Shown here in pieces: positions 31,264 through 40,479 of a stretch of DNA of 64,000 nt. Where the stretch lies: NCBI RefSeq assembly GCF_900107755.1, contig NZ_FNQR01000011.1, positions 1 through 64,000 on the forward strand, given 5' to 3'. Origin of the DNA: Thalassobacillus cyri. GTDB taxonomy: Bacteria > Bacillota > Bacilli > Bacillales > Halobacillaceae. The notes under the pieces were generated by a model. That model made no database searches. It was not told the origin of the DNA and saw only the letters and a list, made by a program, of their open reading frames with translations. The number at the start of each line of letters is the position of its first letter. Positions within the stretch are counted from its first letter, which is position 1. A program made the position numbers and the translations under genes.

Positions 31264-32532
31264 TTAATTAAAATAATCCATTAGTCCATTTACAATACCA
31301 GTACTTAGTTTACGTTGATAGTTAGATGTTTTAACCAGCTTTTCTTCCGCAACATTTGATAAATATCCAAGTTCCAGCAACAGCGAAGGGTTGTTGTTCT
31401 CCCGGATTACATGGAAGCTATTGGCTTTTGCGCCGCGATTGACTGTTCCTGTAGCACGGATCATTCCTTGCTGGACCAGTTTAGCCAGATTCCTATCCTG
31501 GCTGCTATGATAAAAGGTTTCTATACCTTTGGCGCCCGAATACGTAGGAAAACTATTGTAGTGCAGACTGAGGAAAACATCTGCATTAGATGAATGAGAA
31601 ACATTTACCCTGTTTGCCAGAGAAATATAACGGTCATTACTGCGAGTCATAATTACTTTTGCTCCTGCAGCTTGGAGCTTTTCTTTAACATGCAGTGCTG
31701 TTGCAAGGGTGACATTTTTTTCGTAAGTCCCGCTTAGACCGATTGCCCCTGGATCACGTCCTCCGTGTCCGGCATCAATCACAATGACTTTTCCCTGGAG
31801 ACCTCCGCTAGAGCTGTTGTTCTGGCTCCCGTTATTTAGTGTTACAATCCAGCCGGCAACATACGCAGTACCCGAGCCATATTTTATTTTATACCATTTG
31901 CCATCTTTACTGACCACTTGAAAGTCGTCGCCTTTATGAGCTCTACCGAGGATCTTATGATTCGTCGATGGACCACTGCGGATATTCGTACCATCATAAA
32001 GGAGTGTCAAGGTTTGGGAGCTTGCTCCTCCGGTACTTGTCTGAACAGGTTGAGTAGAGCTTTGGCTGGTGTTGCCTGGACTGGCGTAATCACTGTGAAT
32101 CCAGCCCGTGCCATATTTACTCTTGATTTTGTACCAGTCACCTTTTGTGCCAAGCTGTTTTACTGACTGCCCCTCCATCAAGTGGTTCAAAATTCTGGAG
32201 TTTGTATTAGGCTCTGCACGTACTCGCAAGTAGTCTGCATCTGAGCGGACAGCTGTATTTTCCTGAATTTTGACGAGGTATTTCGCTACCCATGCCTTTC
32301 CGCCATTGTATTGGATTTGGAGCCATCCATACTTTTCACTAAGGATAGGATAAGATTCCCCTCTATGTATTTGACCCAGTTTCTTTGTATATGAACTAGG
32401 GGCTTCTCTCACGTTAAGTGTATCGATATTAACGATTGCATTATCCGCTTTTACCGGCAAGGCAGTGAATGCGGCAACACTTAACAAAAGTAAGAAAAGC
32501 AAAGCAAATACTTTATTCAATTGTTTTGCCAA
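31264..32532 (-). CDS. N-acetylmuramoyl-L-alanine amidase with three SH3b repeats (YrvJ-like)
   Basis: Secreted cell-wall hydrolase of 422 aa. Signal peptide (KVFALLFLLLLSVAAFTALPVKA), then three bacterial SH3 domains (NVREAPSS..., RVRAEPNTNS..., NIRSGPSTNH...) that bind wall peptides, then an Amidase_3 domain with zinc ligands in DAGHGGRDPGAIG, YEKNV, SLHYNSF and LLLELGYLSN. I read the start as TTG 32532, eight bases after AAGGAGGT; an out-of-frame ATG between them is too close to the SD and reaches a stop after eight codons. Confidence 0.92.
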   Translation of the reverse strand: MAKQLNKVFALLFLLLLSVAAFTALPVKADNAIVNIDTLNVREAPSSYTKKLGQIHRGESYPILSEKYGWLQIQYNGGKAWVAKYLVKIQENTAVRSDADYLRVRAEPNTNSRILNHLMEGQSVKQLGTKGDWYKIKSKYGTGWIHSDYASPGNTSQSSTQPVQTSTGGASSQTLTLLYDGTNIRSGPSTNHKILGRAHKGDDFQVVSKDGKWYKIKYGSGTAYVAGWIVTLNNGSQNNSSSGGLQGKVIVIDAGHGGRDPGAIGLSGTYEKNVTLATALHVKEKLQAAGAKVIMTRSNDRYISLANRVNVSHSSNADVFLSLHYNSFPTYSGAKGIETFYHSSQDRNLAKLVQQGMIRATGTVNRGAKANSFHVIRENNNPSLLLELGYLSNVAEEKLVKTSNYQRKLSTGIVNGLMDYFN

Positions 32533-32651
32533 AAGTCATACCTCCTTCTGTTAGTTATTCGAGTTTAATAGTATCATTTCGACAATTTCTTTTAAATCCC
32601 TTTTTTTCCATAATTTTTTTAAGAAATATAGTGAAAAAACTTTTTAAAAGC

Positions 32652-32680
32652 TTGACATTGCCTTTCGGGAATCATATGAT
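32652..32680 (+). promoter_or_regulatory. Promoter for the hisS-aspS T-box transcript
   Basis: TTGACA at 32652-32657 and TATGAT at 32675-32680 with a 17-base spacer. The T-box leader begins just downstream. Confidence 0.85.
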
Positions 32681-32689
32681 AATAATCAA

Positions 32690-32950
32690 TTCTTAATTAG
32701 AGTCGTCAAAACCGATGAGAGAAAGAGTAATCAGGAAACATGCAGACAGAGAGGAAATGCCTTGTGGCTGGAAGCATTTCTGTGTAATAGCCTGATGAAA
32801 GACATTCTTTAGGTGCTGTGTCGAACCATAAGTAGGCTCAGCCGTACACAGGCGTTAACTGTATGGAGAGGAAACATGGAATGGTATGTTTCAACCAGGG
32901 TGGCAACGCGGGTAACTCCCGTCCCTTTTATTAGGGACGGGAGTTTTTTA
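32690..32950 (+). promoter_or_regulatory. T-box riboswitch, apparently Asp-specific, upstream of hisS-aspS
   Basis: Complete T-box: stem I from about 32715 (AAAGAG pairs with TTCTTT at 32805-32810), the specifier-loop sequence GAAAGACA giving codon GAC at 32801-32803, the T-box motif AGGGTGGCAACGCG with TGGC at 32901-32904, and a terminator ACTCCCGTCCC/GGGACGGGAGT at 32915-32943 followed by T6. GAC is an Asp codon, and TGGC would match a tRNA with G73, as tRNA-Asp has; tRNA-His carries C73. So the switch seems to sense uncharged tRNA-Asp although hisS is the first gene. Confidence 0.88.
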
Positions 32951-32995
32951 TGTTTTTTTCCAGTCACTGACAATTATATAAAGGAGGATGTTGTG

Positions 32996-34270
32996 ATGAA
33001 GGCACCAAGAGGGACGCAGGATATTTTACCTGGGACGTCTGAAAAATGGCAATTTGTAGAAAGTGCTCTGATCGAGCTTTGCAGAAAATATAATTATCAG
33101 GAGATTCGTACGCCTGTATTTGAACATACGGAACTGTTCCAACGGGGAGTTGGGGATACCACCGATATCGTTCAAAAAGAGATGTATACCTTTGAAGACC
33201 GTGGGGGAAGAAGTTTAACTCTGAGACCAGAAGGCACAGCCTCCGTCGTACGCTCTTTTGTGGAACATAAGGTTTTTGGACTGCCAATGCAGCCGACTAA
33301 ATTGTTTTACATCGGACCGATGTTCCGTTATGAGCGTCCTCAACAAGGCAGGATGCGACAGTTTTACCAATTTGGGATCGAAGCCTTGGGAAGTGCCGAT
33401 CCAGCTATCGATGCGGAAGTGATGGCTTTGGCAATGGCGGCCTACCAGGAGCTTGGGTTGAAATCATTAAAGCTGGTCATCAACAGCTTAGGTGATACAG
33501 AAAGTCGTAAGCAGCACCGTGAAGCGTTGATCAACCACTTTGATCCACATCGGGAGGAACTATGCCAGGACTGTCAGGTTCGTCTGGATAAGAATCCACT
33601 CCGCGTGCTTGACTGCAAAAAGGATAGAGAACACCCGGCAATGGCAACAGCACCGTCTGTATTGGAATATTTGAACGAGGAATCAAGAGAGTACTTTGAG
33701 CAAGTCAAATCCTATTTAGATGCCATGGAAATTCCTTATGTGGTTGATAAAAACCTTGTCCGAGGGTTGGATTATTATAACCATACCGCTTTTGAAATCA
33801 TGAGTGACGCTGAAGGCTTTGGTGCTATCACTACATTGAGCGGTGGTGGTCGTTATAATGGTCTGGTTGAAGAAATGGGAGGCCCTGAGACTCCTGGTAT
33901 CGGATTTGCGTTGAGTATTGAACGCCTGTTAATGGCACTAGAGGCGGAAGGAATCGAATTGCCGGTCGATGAAGGAATCGATTGCTATTTTTTGGCTCTT
34001 GGCAATCAAGCTGAAAAAGAAGCGGTCCGCCTCACCTATCAGCTGCGGAAAGCCGGTGTTCAGGTAGATAAAGATTACCTCGGAAGGAAAATCAAGAGTC
34101 AGTTCAAATCCGCTGACCGGCTGAAAGCAAAATATGTGATTGTGTTAGGTGAAAATGAACTGGAAGCCGGCCAAGCGAACGTGAAATTAATGGAAACTGG
34201 TGAACAAAAAGAAATACCACTAACTGAGTTAGTCACTTATTTAAAGAACGAACTAGCAGGAGGGAAATAA
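32996..34270 (+). CDS. hisS: Histidyl-tRNA synthetase
   Basis: Class II synthetase charging tRNA-His (424 aa). Starts [13 protein letters not shown]; motif 1 and 2 regions include [20 protein letters not shown] and [20 protein letters not shown]; the histidine motifs [14 protein letters not shown] and [14 protein letters not shown] are present, with a C-terminal anticodon-binding domain. I chose ATG 32996 after AAGGAGGATG; the frame is open upstream through the T-box but that is not translated. aspS begins 3 bases after its stop. Confidence 0.97.
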   Translation: MKAPRGTQDILPGTSEKWQFVESALIELCRKYNYQEIRTPVFEHTELFQRGVGDTTDIVQKEMYTFEDRGGRSLTLRPEGTASVVRSFVEHKVFGLPMQPTKLFYIGPMFRYERPQQGRMRQFYQFGIEALGSADPAIDAEVMALAMAAYQELGLKSLKLVINSLGDTESRKQHREALINHFDPHREELCQDCQVRLDKNPLRVLDCKKDREHPAMATAPSVLEYLNEESREYFEQVKSYLDAMEIPYVVDKNLVRGLDYYNHTAFEIMSDAEGFGAITTLSGGGRYNGLVEEMGGPETPGIGFALSIERLLMALEAEGIELPVDEGIDCYFLALGNQAEKEAVRLTYQLRKAGVQVDKDYLGRKIKSQFKSADRLKAKYVIVLGENELEAGQANVKLMETGEQKEIPLTELVTYLKNELAGGK

Positions 34271-34272
34271 GG

Positions 34273-36048
34273 ATGGAACGACATCATTGCGGCAAACTGC
34301 ATGAATCAGACATCGGCAGTAAAGTTATGTTAAAAGGCTGGATGCAAAAACGACGGGACTTAGGCGGATTGATCTTCATCGATTTAAGGGACCGATCCGG
34401 CATTGTACAGGTTGTATTTAATCCTGAGGTTTCCAGCGAGGCTTTGAAGGTTGCGGAAACTGTCCGGAATGAGTATGTATTAGAAATTCACGGTGAAGTA
34501 CTTGGCAGAAGTGAAAATACCATTAATGAAAATCTCGAAACCGGTGCTATCGAGATTCAGGCAGAAAAATTAGAAATTCTTAATAAAGCAAAAAACCCGC
34601 CATTCATGATAGAAGAGGAATCGGATGTTGCAGAAGACCTTCGTCTGAAGTATCGTTATTTGGATCTGAGAAGGAAACCAATGCAAGAGACATTCCTGCT
34701 ACGCCATAAAACCAACCAGGTGGTACGAAATTTCTTGAATGATGATGGGTACCTGGAAATGGAAACGCCGATGCTTACGAAAAGTACCCCGGAAGGTGCG
34801 CGGGATTATCTTGTCCCAAGCCGTGTTCATCCAGGTGAGTTTTACGCGCTGCCGCAATCTCCGCAATTATTCAAACAATTGCTGATGATGTCCGGTTTTG
34901 AAAAATACTACCAGATTGCCCGTTGTTTCCGTGATGAAGATTTACGAGCAGACCGACAGCCGGAATTCACCCAAATTGATATTGAGACCTCATTCATGTC
35001 TAAAGAAGAAATCATGGATATGACCGAACGGATGATGGGGAAAGTCATGAAAGAAGTTAAGGGTATTGAGCTGGAGACTCCACTTCCAAGAATGCGCTAT
35101 GAGGAGGCAATGGAACGATTTGGTTCAGATAAACCAGATACTCGCTTTGGAATGGAACTGGTGAATGTTTCTGAATTGGTAAAAGATTCTGGTTTCAAAG
35201 TATTCAGTGGGGCAGTATCTACTGGAGGTCAGGTCAGTGCTATTAACGTCAAAGGGCAAGCAGATGCATTCTCCCGAAAAGATATTGATAAGTTGACGGA
35301 GTTCGTCAAGGGGTATGGCGCTAAAGGATTAGCCTGGATGAAGGTAGACGAAGCACAATGGAACGGTCCAATAGCTAAATTCTTCGGTGAAGATGAACTG
35401 ATAGGACTTGGTAATGCTGTAGAAGCAGAGCCAGGTGACTTGATCCTGTTTGTTGCTGACAAGGTGACGGTGGTCCAGGAAGGACTAGGTGCTTTACGTT
35501 TGAAGCTGGGCAAGCAGCTGGAACTGATCGATGAAAGTAAATTCAATTTCTTATGGGTGACAGATTGGCCTTTGCTTGAATATGACGAGGATGCAGGACG
35601 TTATTTTGCAGCCCACCATCCTTTCACAATGCCAGAGCCGGATGAAGTTAACTTATTGGAAACTGACCCAGGCAAAGTTCATGCCCAGGCTTATGACTTG
35701 GTATTGAATGGGTATGAATTGGGAGGAGGCTCCTTGCGTATTTACAATAAAGAAATGCAGGATCGAATGTTTGAAGTACTTGGCTTTTCAAAAGAAGAAG
35801 CCAAGGAACAATTCGGATTCTTACTTGATGCACTTGAATATGGAACTCCCCCACATGGCGGAATCGCTTTGGGGCTTGACCGGATTGTTATGCTGCTGGC
35901 AGGGCGGAACAACCTTCGAGATACGATTCTATTCCCTAAAACAGCTTCTGCCTCTTGCTTGTTGACAGAAGCACCTGGGGATGTTAGTGAAGCACAATTA
36001 GAGGAATTGCACTTACAGACCACTGCTAAAAAGGACAGCAATCAATAA
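34273..36048 (+). CDS. aspS: Aspartyl-tRNA synthetase
   Basis: Class IIb synthetase (591 aa). N-terminal OB-fold anticodon domain ([22 protein letters not shown]), motif 2 [20 protein letters not shown], the bacterial-type GAD insertion domain in the middle, and motif 3 near [16 protein letters not shown]. Cotranscribed with hisS under a T-box that seems to read Asp. SD GCAGGAGGG lies at the end of hisS. Confidence 0.97.
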   Translation: MERHHCGKLHESDIGSKVMLKGWMQKRRDLGGLIFIDLRDRSGIVQVVFNPEVSSEALKVAETVRNEYVLEIHGEVLGRSENTINENLETGAIEIQAEKLEILNKAKNPPFMIEEESDVAEDLRLKYRYLDLRRKPMQETFLLRHKTNQVVRNFLNDDGYLEMETPMLTKSTPEGARDYLVPSRVHPGEFYALPQSPQLFKQLLMMSGFEKYYQIARCFRDEDLRADRQPEFTQIDIETSFMSKEEIMDMTERMMGKVMKEVKGIELETPLPRMRYEEAMERFGSDKPDTRFGMELVNVSELVKDSGFKVFSGAVSTGGQVSAINVKGQADAFSRKDIDKLTEFVKGYGAKGLAWMKVDEAQWNGPIAKFFGEDELIGLGNAVEAEPGDLILFVADKVTVVQEGLGALRLKLGKQLELIDESKFNFLWVTDWPLLEYDEDAGRYFAAHHPFTMPEPDEVNLLETDPGKVHAQAYDLVLNGYELGGGSLRIYNKEMQDRMFEVLGFSKEEAKEQFGFLLDALEYGTPPHGGIALGLDRIVMLLAGRNNLRDTILFPKTASASCLLTEAPGDVSEAQLEELHLQTTAKKDSNQ

Positions 36049-36102
36049 GGGGACTGAAATGCTTTTGTAATAAATAATTACGGAATCGTTATAGTAAATT
36101 TA

Positions 36103-36131
36103 TTGATATTTGATAGTTCGTATGCTATTAT
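36103..36131 (+). promoter_or_regulatory. Promoter for 6S RNA
   Basis: TTGATA at 36103-36108 and TATTAT at 36126-36131 with a 17-base spacer, upstream of the 6S-like sequence. Confidence 0.65.
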
Positions 36132-36137
36132 TTGATT

Positions 36138-36379
36138 ACAAAGTAAAGGAACCAATCCTGATGTGTACGTTGTTCGAATGTACGTTTTGACCGAACATTG
36201 ATGTACAGGGAGCCTGGAGTTTTCATGTGGAGTGCAGGCCTCGTTACGATGAGGACGCATGAAGCATGAAACAGGGCACCCACCTGCTAGGAGCGGGTTC
36301 AAAACTCATGAAACAACGGCACAATTGGGATTGGAACTTACATAACCACACACCTTAAGGGAAACCTTAAGGTTTTTTT
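36138..36379 (+). ncRNA. ssrS: 6S RNA (BsrA/6S-1 type)
   Basis: Regulatory RNA that binds sigma-A RNA polymerase as an open-promoter mimic. The interval between aspS and tcdA is where B. subtilis encodes 6S-1 (bsrA). CCAATCC at 36152-36158 pairs with GGATTGG at 36328-36334 as the closing stem; TCCTGATGTG just inside resembles the 5' part of Bacillus 6S-1; a long rod with central bubbles can form between. It ends with a terminator CCTTAAGG-gaaa-CCTTAAGG followed by T at 36353-36379. No ORF fits this interval. Confidence 0.85.
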
Positions 36380-36430
36380 ATACTTTAAGAAAGTTTAATT
36401 TAGTTAACGGAGTAAAGGATAAGAAATACC

Positions 36431-36469
36431 GGGGCTTTCGCCATAAGGACTTGGCGACAAGCCAAGCAT
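36431..36469. repeat. Solo hairpin shared with the core of the 270-bp dispersed repeat
   Basis: GGGCTTTCGCC ... GGCGACAAGCC forms a stem; read on the minus strand it matches the internal hairpin of the repeats at 37298 and 61297 (CTTGGCTT-TCGCC, TCCT-ATGGCGAAAGCC). It lies in the leader just before tcdA. Confidence 0.75.
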
Positions 36470-36501
36470 TTCTAATAGAGTAAAAAGGAGCGGCTCATCT
36501 C

Positions 36502-37257
36502 ATGTTGCATCAATTTTCACGAAATGAACTGGCCATTGGAAAAGAAGGTTTAGATTTACTGGAAAATTCCACAGTAGCTGTCTTAGGCATAGGAGGAGTC
36601 GGATCCTTCAGCGTCGAGGCATTAGCCCGAACCGGAATAGGTAAGCTGATATTGATTGATAAAGACGTCGTTGATATTACAAATATAAATCGTCAATTAC
36701 CAGCGCTGCTTTCTACGATCGGCCAGCCAAAAGCAGAATTGATGAAAGAACGAATAAAGGATATCAATCCGGACTGTGAAGTAGTGACGTTGAACATGTT
36801 TTATACGGAAGAGACTTATGAAACGCTATTTGAATATCAACCTGATTATGTAGTAGATGCCAGTGATACGATTATTTATAAAGTACATCTTATTAAAGAA
36901 TGTATTGCTCGTGATATATCGATTATCTCTAGTATGGGGGCAGCCAATAAGACAGACCCTACTAAGTTTGAGATTGATGATATTTTCAAAACAAGCTATG
37001 ATCCTATCGCAAAAGTGATTCGAAAAAAATTGCGGGAAGCTGGTATTAAAAAAGGAATTCCGGTTGTTTACTCTCAGGAAAAACCGATTAAAATCAAAGA
37101 AGAAGTGCGAAAAGAAGTTGCACCGGAGAATCCTGGAACGAGGAAAGCCGAAATGCCTCCTTCTTCCAATGCTTTTGTACCGTCTGTTGCTGGTCTGATC
37201 ATGGCCAGCCATGTTGTTAATGAAATCTTAAAACCAATTGAAATAGAGCGTAATTAA
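36502..37257 (+). CDS. tcdA: tRNA threonylcarbamoyladenosine dehydratase TcdA (YrvM)
   Basis: E1-like ATP-dependent enzyme that cyclises t6A37 to ct6A in ANN-decoding tRNAs. The 251-aa protein has the nucleotide-binding VAVLGIGGVGSFSVEALARTG, the DKDVVDITNINRQLPA segment, and VVDASDTI and SSMGAANKTDPT motifs of the CsdL/TcdA family. SD AAAAGGAG (36482-36489) is 12 bases before ATG 36502. Terminated by a strong hairpin at 37256-37293; lies between 6S RNA and the dispersed repeat. Confidence 0.95.
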   Translation: MLHQFSRNELAIGKEGLDLLENSTVAVLGIGGVGSFSVEALARTGIGKLILIDKDVVDITNINRQLPALLSTIGQPKAELMKERIKDINPDCEVVTLNMFYTEETYETLFEYQPDYVVDASDTIIYKVHLIKECIARDISIISSMGAANKTDPTKFEIDDIFKTSYDPIAKVIRKKLREAGIKKGIPVVYSQEKPIKIKEEVRKEVAPENPGTRKAEMPPSSNAFVPSVAGLIMASHVVNEILKPIEIERN

Positions 37258-37293
37258 AAAGCAGGAAGCGACATACTCGCTTCCTGCTTTTTA
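37256..37293 (+). terminator. Terminator after tcdA
   Basis: AAAAAGCAGGAAGCG pairs perfectly with CGCTTCCTGCTTTTT over acatact. Confidence 0.92.
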
Positions 37294-37297
37294 GATT

Positions 37298-37567
37298 ATC
37301 TAGGAAATTATAAAATTTTCTTTGTGTGGATAACTTTACGTGGTGGGTTACATCCAGCTCCAGCGCCTACCCCCTCGAGGTCTTAAGACAAGCCTCTCTG
37401 TGATTAGAAAAACTTGGCTTATCGCCGATTCCTAATGGCGAAAGCCTAAGTTTTTCTTATACTTTGATCCTTTAATAAAGTTAGTCTGTATTAAAGTACA
37501 AAGAACGTCACACTGAGGCTTGTCTTAAGCTTGTCGGGGGTGAGCAAGGCGCTTGCGCTTTTGTTCT
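37298..37567. repeat. Dispersed intergenic repeat, copy A
   Basis: Aligns without gaps to 61297-61566; by hand count about 16 mismatches over the 217-bp core 37351-37567. The core's ends are complementary: AGCGCC...ACCCCC and CTTAAGACAAGCCTC near the left end against GAGGCTTGTCTTAAG...GGGGGT...GGCGCT at the right, and an internal hairpin GGCTTATCGCC/GGCGAAAGCC sits in the middle. No ORF inside. Its right end abuts the stop codon of the minus-strand rsfA gene. Confidence 0.88.
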
Positions 37568-38235
37568 TATTTTGCAACTTGTTCCAGGTTACCGTTTCTT
37601 TCCATGCGGAATTGTGGTTTAGCGAAATCGCCTTCTTCGTCGAATACAATCATCTTTCTTGCCCGGTCCATAATTTGAATCAACGCTTGATAGTCGTCTT
37701 GCATTGTCACTAGCTGACGTTGCAGCTGAGCATATTGTTTTTCTAATTTTTCTTTGTCTTCTTTAAGTTGCTGATTTTCGGCTGTTACTCTATCCAGCTT
37801 GTTACGATGGTTTGTAGAATTGTCCATATCAGTTTGTAAGTTACGCAAATAGTTAATAACGGCCCCTAGATTTATCTGAGGAACAGATGTTTCGGAAGAT
37901 TGTTCAGTAATGTGCGCATCTATCTCCTCCGTAGGAGAAGTTTGTTCTCCGGTAAAAGGAGCTGGTGTCTTCGCAGATCGTTTTGGCTGCTCAATAGCTT
38001 CTGCACGTTTCTTTTCTTTTCGTTGTTTTTTAGCGATTTCAACCGCCTGATCATACTTTTGGCGGACTTCTGCGTTCCAGCGGAATCCACAAGCTGCGGA
38101 AGTACGATTCAATGCATCTCCCACTTCGTCAAAAGCTTTCAATTGAGTACTACCTTCCCGAATATGCCTGAGGACCGTTTCAGCTAACAATAAATCATCT
38201 TCATGAGACCAAGCATCCTGTCTTACTTTTGTCAT
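37567..38235 (-). CDS. RsfA family prespore-specific transcriptional regulator
   Basis: Myb/SANT-type DNA-binding protein of 222 aa, related to RsfA and YlbO, which tune sigma-F or sigma-E regulons. DNA-binding region at the N-terminus: DAWSHEDDLLLAETVLRHI and NRTSAACGFRWNAEVRQKY; a Lys-rich linker follows, and residues about 145-200 form a coiled coil (NHRNKLDRVTAENQQLKEDK...). ATG at 38235 has SD AGAGGAG; GTG 38244 is too close to it. Which paralogue (RsfA or YlbO) it equals is not clear. Confidence 0.83.
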   Translation of the reverse strand: MTKVRQDAWSHEDDLLLAETVLRHIREGSTQLKAFDEVGDALNRTSAACGFRWNAEVRQKYDQAVEIAKKQRKEKKRAEAIEQPKRSAKTPAPFTGEQTSPTEEIDAHITEQSSETSVPQINLGAVINYLRNLQTDMDNSTNHRNKLDRVTAENQQLKEDKEKLEKQYAQLQRQLVTMQDDYQALIQIMDRARKMIVFDEEGDFAKPQFRMERNGNLEQVAK

Positions 38236-38346
38236 ATCAATCACTCCTCTTCTTAATGGTCTTTCTAGTATTTTTAAAAAACTAGTTTGTTATTTTTATG
38301 CCTATTGTGACCACTAAGAAAAGGATTTATACCAAAATAGCAAGAA

Positions 38347-39624
38347 TTAATTATTTTTTTGATGATTGATTTTATCATAGATTTGTTTCATGGCTTGCTC
38401 GAACTTGCCTGTATTTTTAGGTTTATAATACTTCTTATCCTTGATTGTATCAGGCAGGTATTGTTGATTTACCCAGGCATTGTCATAATTATGAGGGTAT
38501 TTATATTCTATCCCCCTGCCTAGTTCTTTGGCTCCCTTGTAATGAGAATCTTTCAAATGTATTGGTACTTCCCCACTGTTGCCATTTCTTATATCACTTA
38601 ATGCTTCATCCAGCGCTTTATAGGCAGAATTGGACTTAGGAGACAAGGCTAATTCTGATACGGTTACAGCAAGTGGGATCCGGGCTTCAGGAAAGCCAAG
38701 GCGTTCAGCGGCTTCTACAGCAGCAATTGCACGTGGCCCTGCTTGTGGGTTAGCAAGCCCAATTTCTTCATAGGCGATTACCACTAACCTCCGGGCGATA
38801 CTATCAAGGTCTCCAGCTTCGATCAGACGACCTAAATAGTGGAGGGAGGCATTTACATCGCTTCCGCGTATGGACTTTTGAAAGGCTGACAAGACGTCAT
38901 AATGGGCATCTCCATCTTTGTCGTGTGTAAAACTTTTCTTCTGCATACACTCTTCTGCCGATTCAAGATTAATATGTACCATTCCGTCCTGATCAGCTGG
39001 GGTGGAATAGGCGGCTAGCTCTAACCCATTTAAGGCCGCGCGAAGGTCGCCGTTAGCAGCCTGAGCAAAGTGATCCATCGCTTCTTGCGAGACCTCGAGT
39101 TCAAGCTCAGCCAGCCCCTCTTTTTTATCTGCAATAGCACGTGATAAAGCTTCTTTGATATCATCTTTGCTTAGTCTGTAAAGTTCGAATAAGTGACAGC
39201 GGCTTCGGATTGCCGGGTTGATGGAATGATAAGGATTACTGGTGGTACAGCCGATCAGCGTCAACAAATTGGTCTCTAAGTGGGGGAGCAGGAAATCCTG
39301 CTTTCCTTTATCTAAACGATGTACCTCATCTAAAATCAACACCATCTGACCATGCATTTTTGCCTCTTCAACTGCAATTTCCATATCTTTTTTCTTATCC
39401 GTAACGGCATTCAATAATTTGTAAGGCAAGTTCAGACTTTTTGCCAGGGCCATAGCCATGGATGTTTTGCCGGTTCCTGGCGGGCCGAAAAGGATCATGG
39501 AAGCCAATCGGTTGGCTTGCACCATCCTCCTTATCGTTTTCCCTTCAGAAACGAGGTGCTTCTGTCCGATTATTTCATCTATATTGGTAGGTCGCATCCG
39601 AAAAGCAAGCGGCTGTTGTTTCAT
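38347..39624 (-). CDS. rarA: Replication-associated recombination protein A
   Basis: AAA+ ATPase of the RarA/MgsA family acting at stalled replication forks (425 aa from the chosen start). Walker A LFGPPGTGKTSMAMALA, Walker B LILDEVHRLDKGKQ, sensor GCTTSNPYHSINPAIRSRC, and a C-terminal tetramerisation region. I select ATG 39624 (MKQQPLAFRMRPTNIDEIIGQ) with SD AAAGGGG; an in-frame upstream start at 39672 is less likely. Same neighbourhood in B. subtilis (yrvN). Confidence 0.94.
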   Translation of the reverse strand: MKQQPLAFRMRPTNIDEIIGQKHLVSEGKTIRRMVQANRLASMILFGPPGTGKTSMAMALAKSLNLPYKLLNAVTDKKKDMEIAVEEAKMHGQMVLILDEVHRLDKGKQDFLLPHLETNLLTLIGCTTSNPYHSINPAIRSRCHLFELYRLSKDDIKEALSRAIADKKEGLAELELEVSQEAMDHFAQAANGDLRAALNGLELAAYSTPADQDGMVHINLESAEECMQKKSFTHDKDGDAHYDVLSAFQKSIRGSDVNASLHYLGRLIEAGDLDSIARRLVVIAYEEIGLANPQAGPRAIAAVEAAERLGFPEARIPLAVTVSELALSPKSNSAYKALDEALSDIRNGNSGEVPIHLKDSHYKGAKELGRGIEYKYPHNYDNAWVNQQYLPDTIKDKKYYKPKNTGKFEQAMKQIYDKINHQKNN

Positions 39625-39774
39625 TTTATTATCCCCTTTATTCTTCTTCTTTCTTTTGATAAGCGTAGTCATATTTCAGATAGAATGCAAGAGCCGCACT
39701 TTCATGCTATAATAGCGTTTAGTTCAAAACGGAAGTGGTCGTTCTGACGCTGTTTGGAAGTTAGGAGGAAATAC

Positions 39775-40479
39775 ATGCTTCAACATCAGAAGAATTCTCA
39801 TAACCAAGTGGTACGCTGGTCATTTTTTGTGATCGGTTTAATCATATTAGCTTTGGGCATCTCACTAACCATGCAAGCAAAAGGTCTTGGTATCGGTCCA
39901 TGGGATGTCTTTCATTATGGATTATTTGTTCAACTGGGTTTAACCGTAGGGTCCTGGTCCATTATTGCCGGATTGGTAATTGTAGCTGTTACATCAATAG
40001 CGATGAAACAATGGCCACAAATCGGTACGATATTAAATATGGTGTTAATCGGTGTGTTTATTGATTTTTTCAATTGGATTTTGCCAGCACCCGATCACTT
40101 ATGGACAGAATTATTAGTATTCGTAGCAGGGACGGCAGTCATGGCTTATGGAATAGGCATTTATGTTTCACCTGGGATGGGAGCTGGCCCCCGGGACAGT
40201 TTGATGCTGGTTCTGACAGATGTGACAGGTTGGAAAGTATCAACAGTAAGGAATTGGAATGAAATCATTGTAGCACTTCTTGGTTGGCTGCTAGGCGGAC
40301 CAGTCGGAATCGGGACGGTATTTATCGCGTTGTTCCTCGGAACGATGGTTGGATATTCCCTTCCCCAGGCAAAAAAATTACTTAATTTTTTCTTGAAGAA
40401 AGGTGAAAGAAATGAAAATATCTACAAAAGGCCGTTACGGGCTGACAATCATGATCGAACTGGCGAAAAGGTACGGTGA
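39775..40479 (+). CDS. YczE/YyaS/YitT-like integral membrane protein
   Basis: A 234-aa membrane protein with about five hydrophobic segments, including WSFFVIGLIILALGISLTMQ and the family landmark KGLGIGPWDVFHYGL, repeated as PGMGAGPRDSLML later in the protein. Function unknown; relatives include YczE of the surfactin locus. ATG 39775 has a strong SD (TTAGGAGGAA). Its last 68 bases overlap cymR in another frame, so its C-terminal tail (KKGERNENIYKRPLRADNHD...) is written over the CymR N-terminus. Confidence 0.8.
   Translation: MLQHQKNSHNQVVRWSFFVIGLIILALGISLTMQAKGLGIGPWDVFHYGLFVQLGLTVGSWSIIAGLVIVAVTSIAMKQWPQIGTILNMVLIGVFIDFFNWILPAPDHLWTELLVFVAGTAVMAYGIGIYVSPGMGAGPRDSLMLVLTDVTGWKVSTVRNWNEIIVALLGWLLGGPVGIGTVFIALFLGTMVGYSLPQAKKLLNFFLKKGERNENIYKRPLRADNHDRTGEKVR

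Noticed and set aside
32813-32995. N-terminal extension of hisS through the leader
   Set aside because: The frame happens to be open across the T-box and its terminator; the SD and family alignment place the start at 32996.
36078-36302. 74-aa minus-strand ORF between aspS and tcdA
   Set aside because: The interval fits 6S RNA by position, closing stem, promoter and terminator; the ORF has no SD and no known homology pattern.
37298-37567. Repeat copy A as a possible insertion sequence with a transposase
   Set aside because: No ORF of useful length is inside either copy; it can at most be a non-autonomous element.
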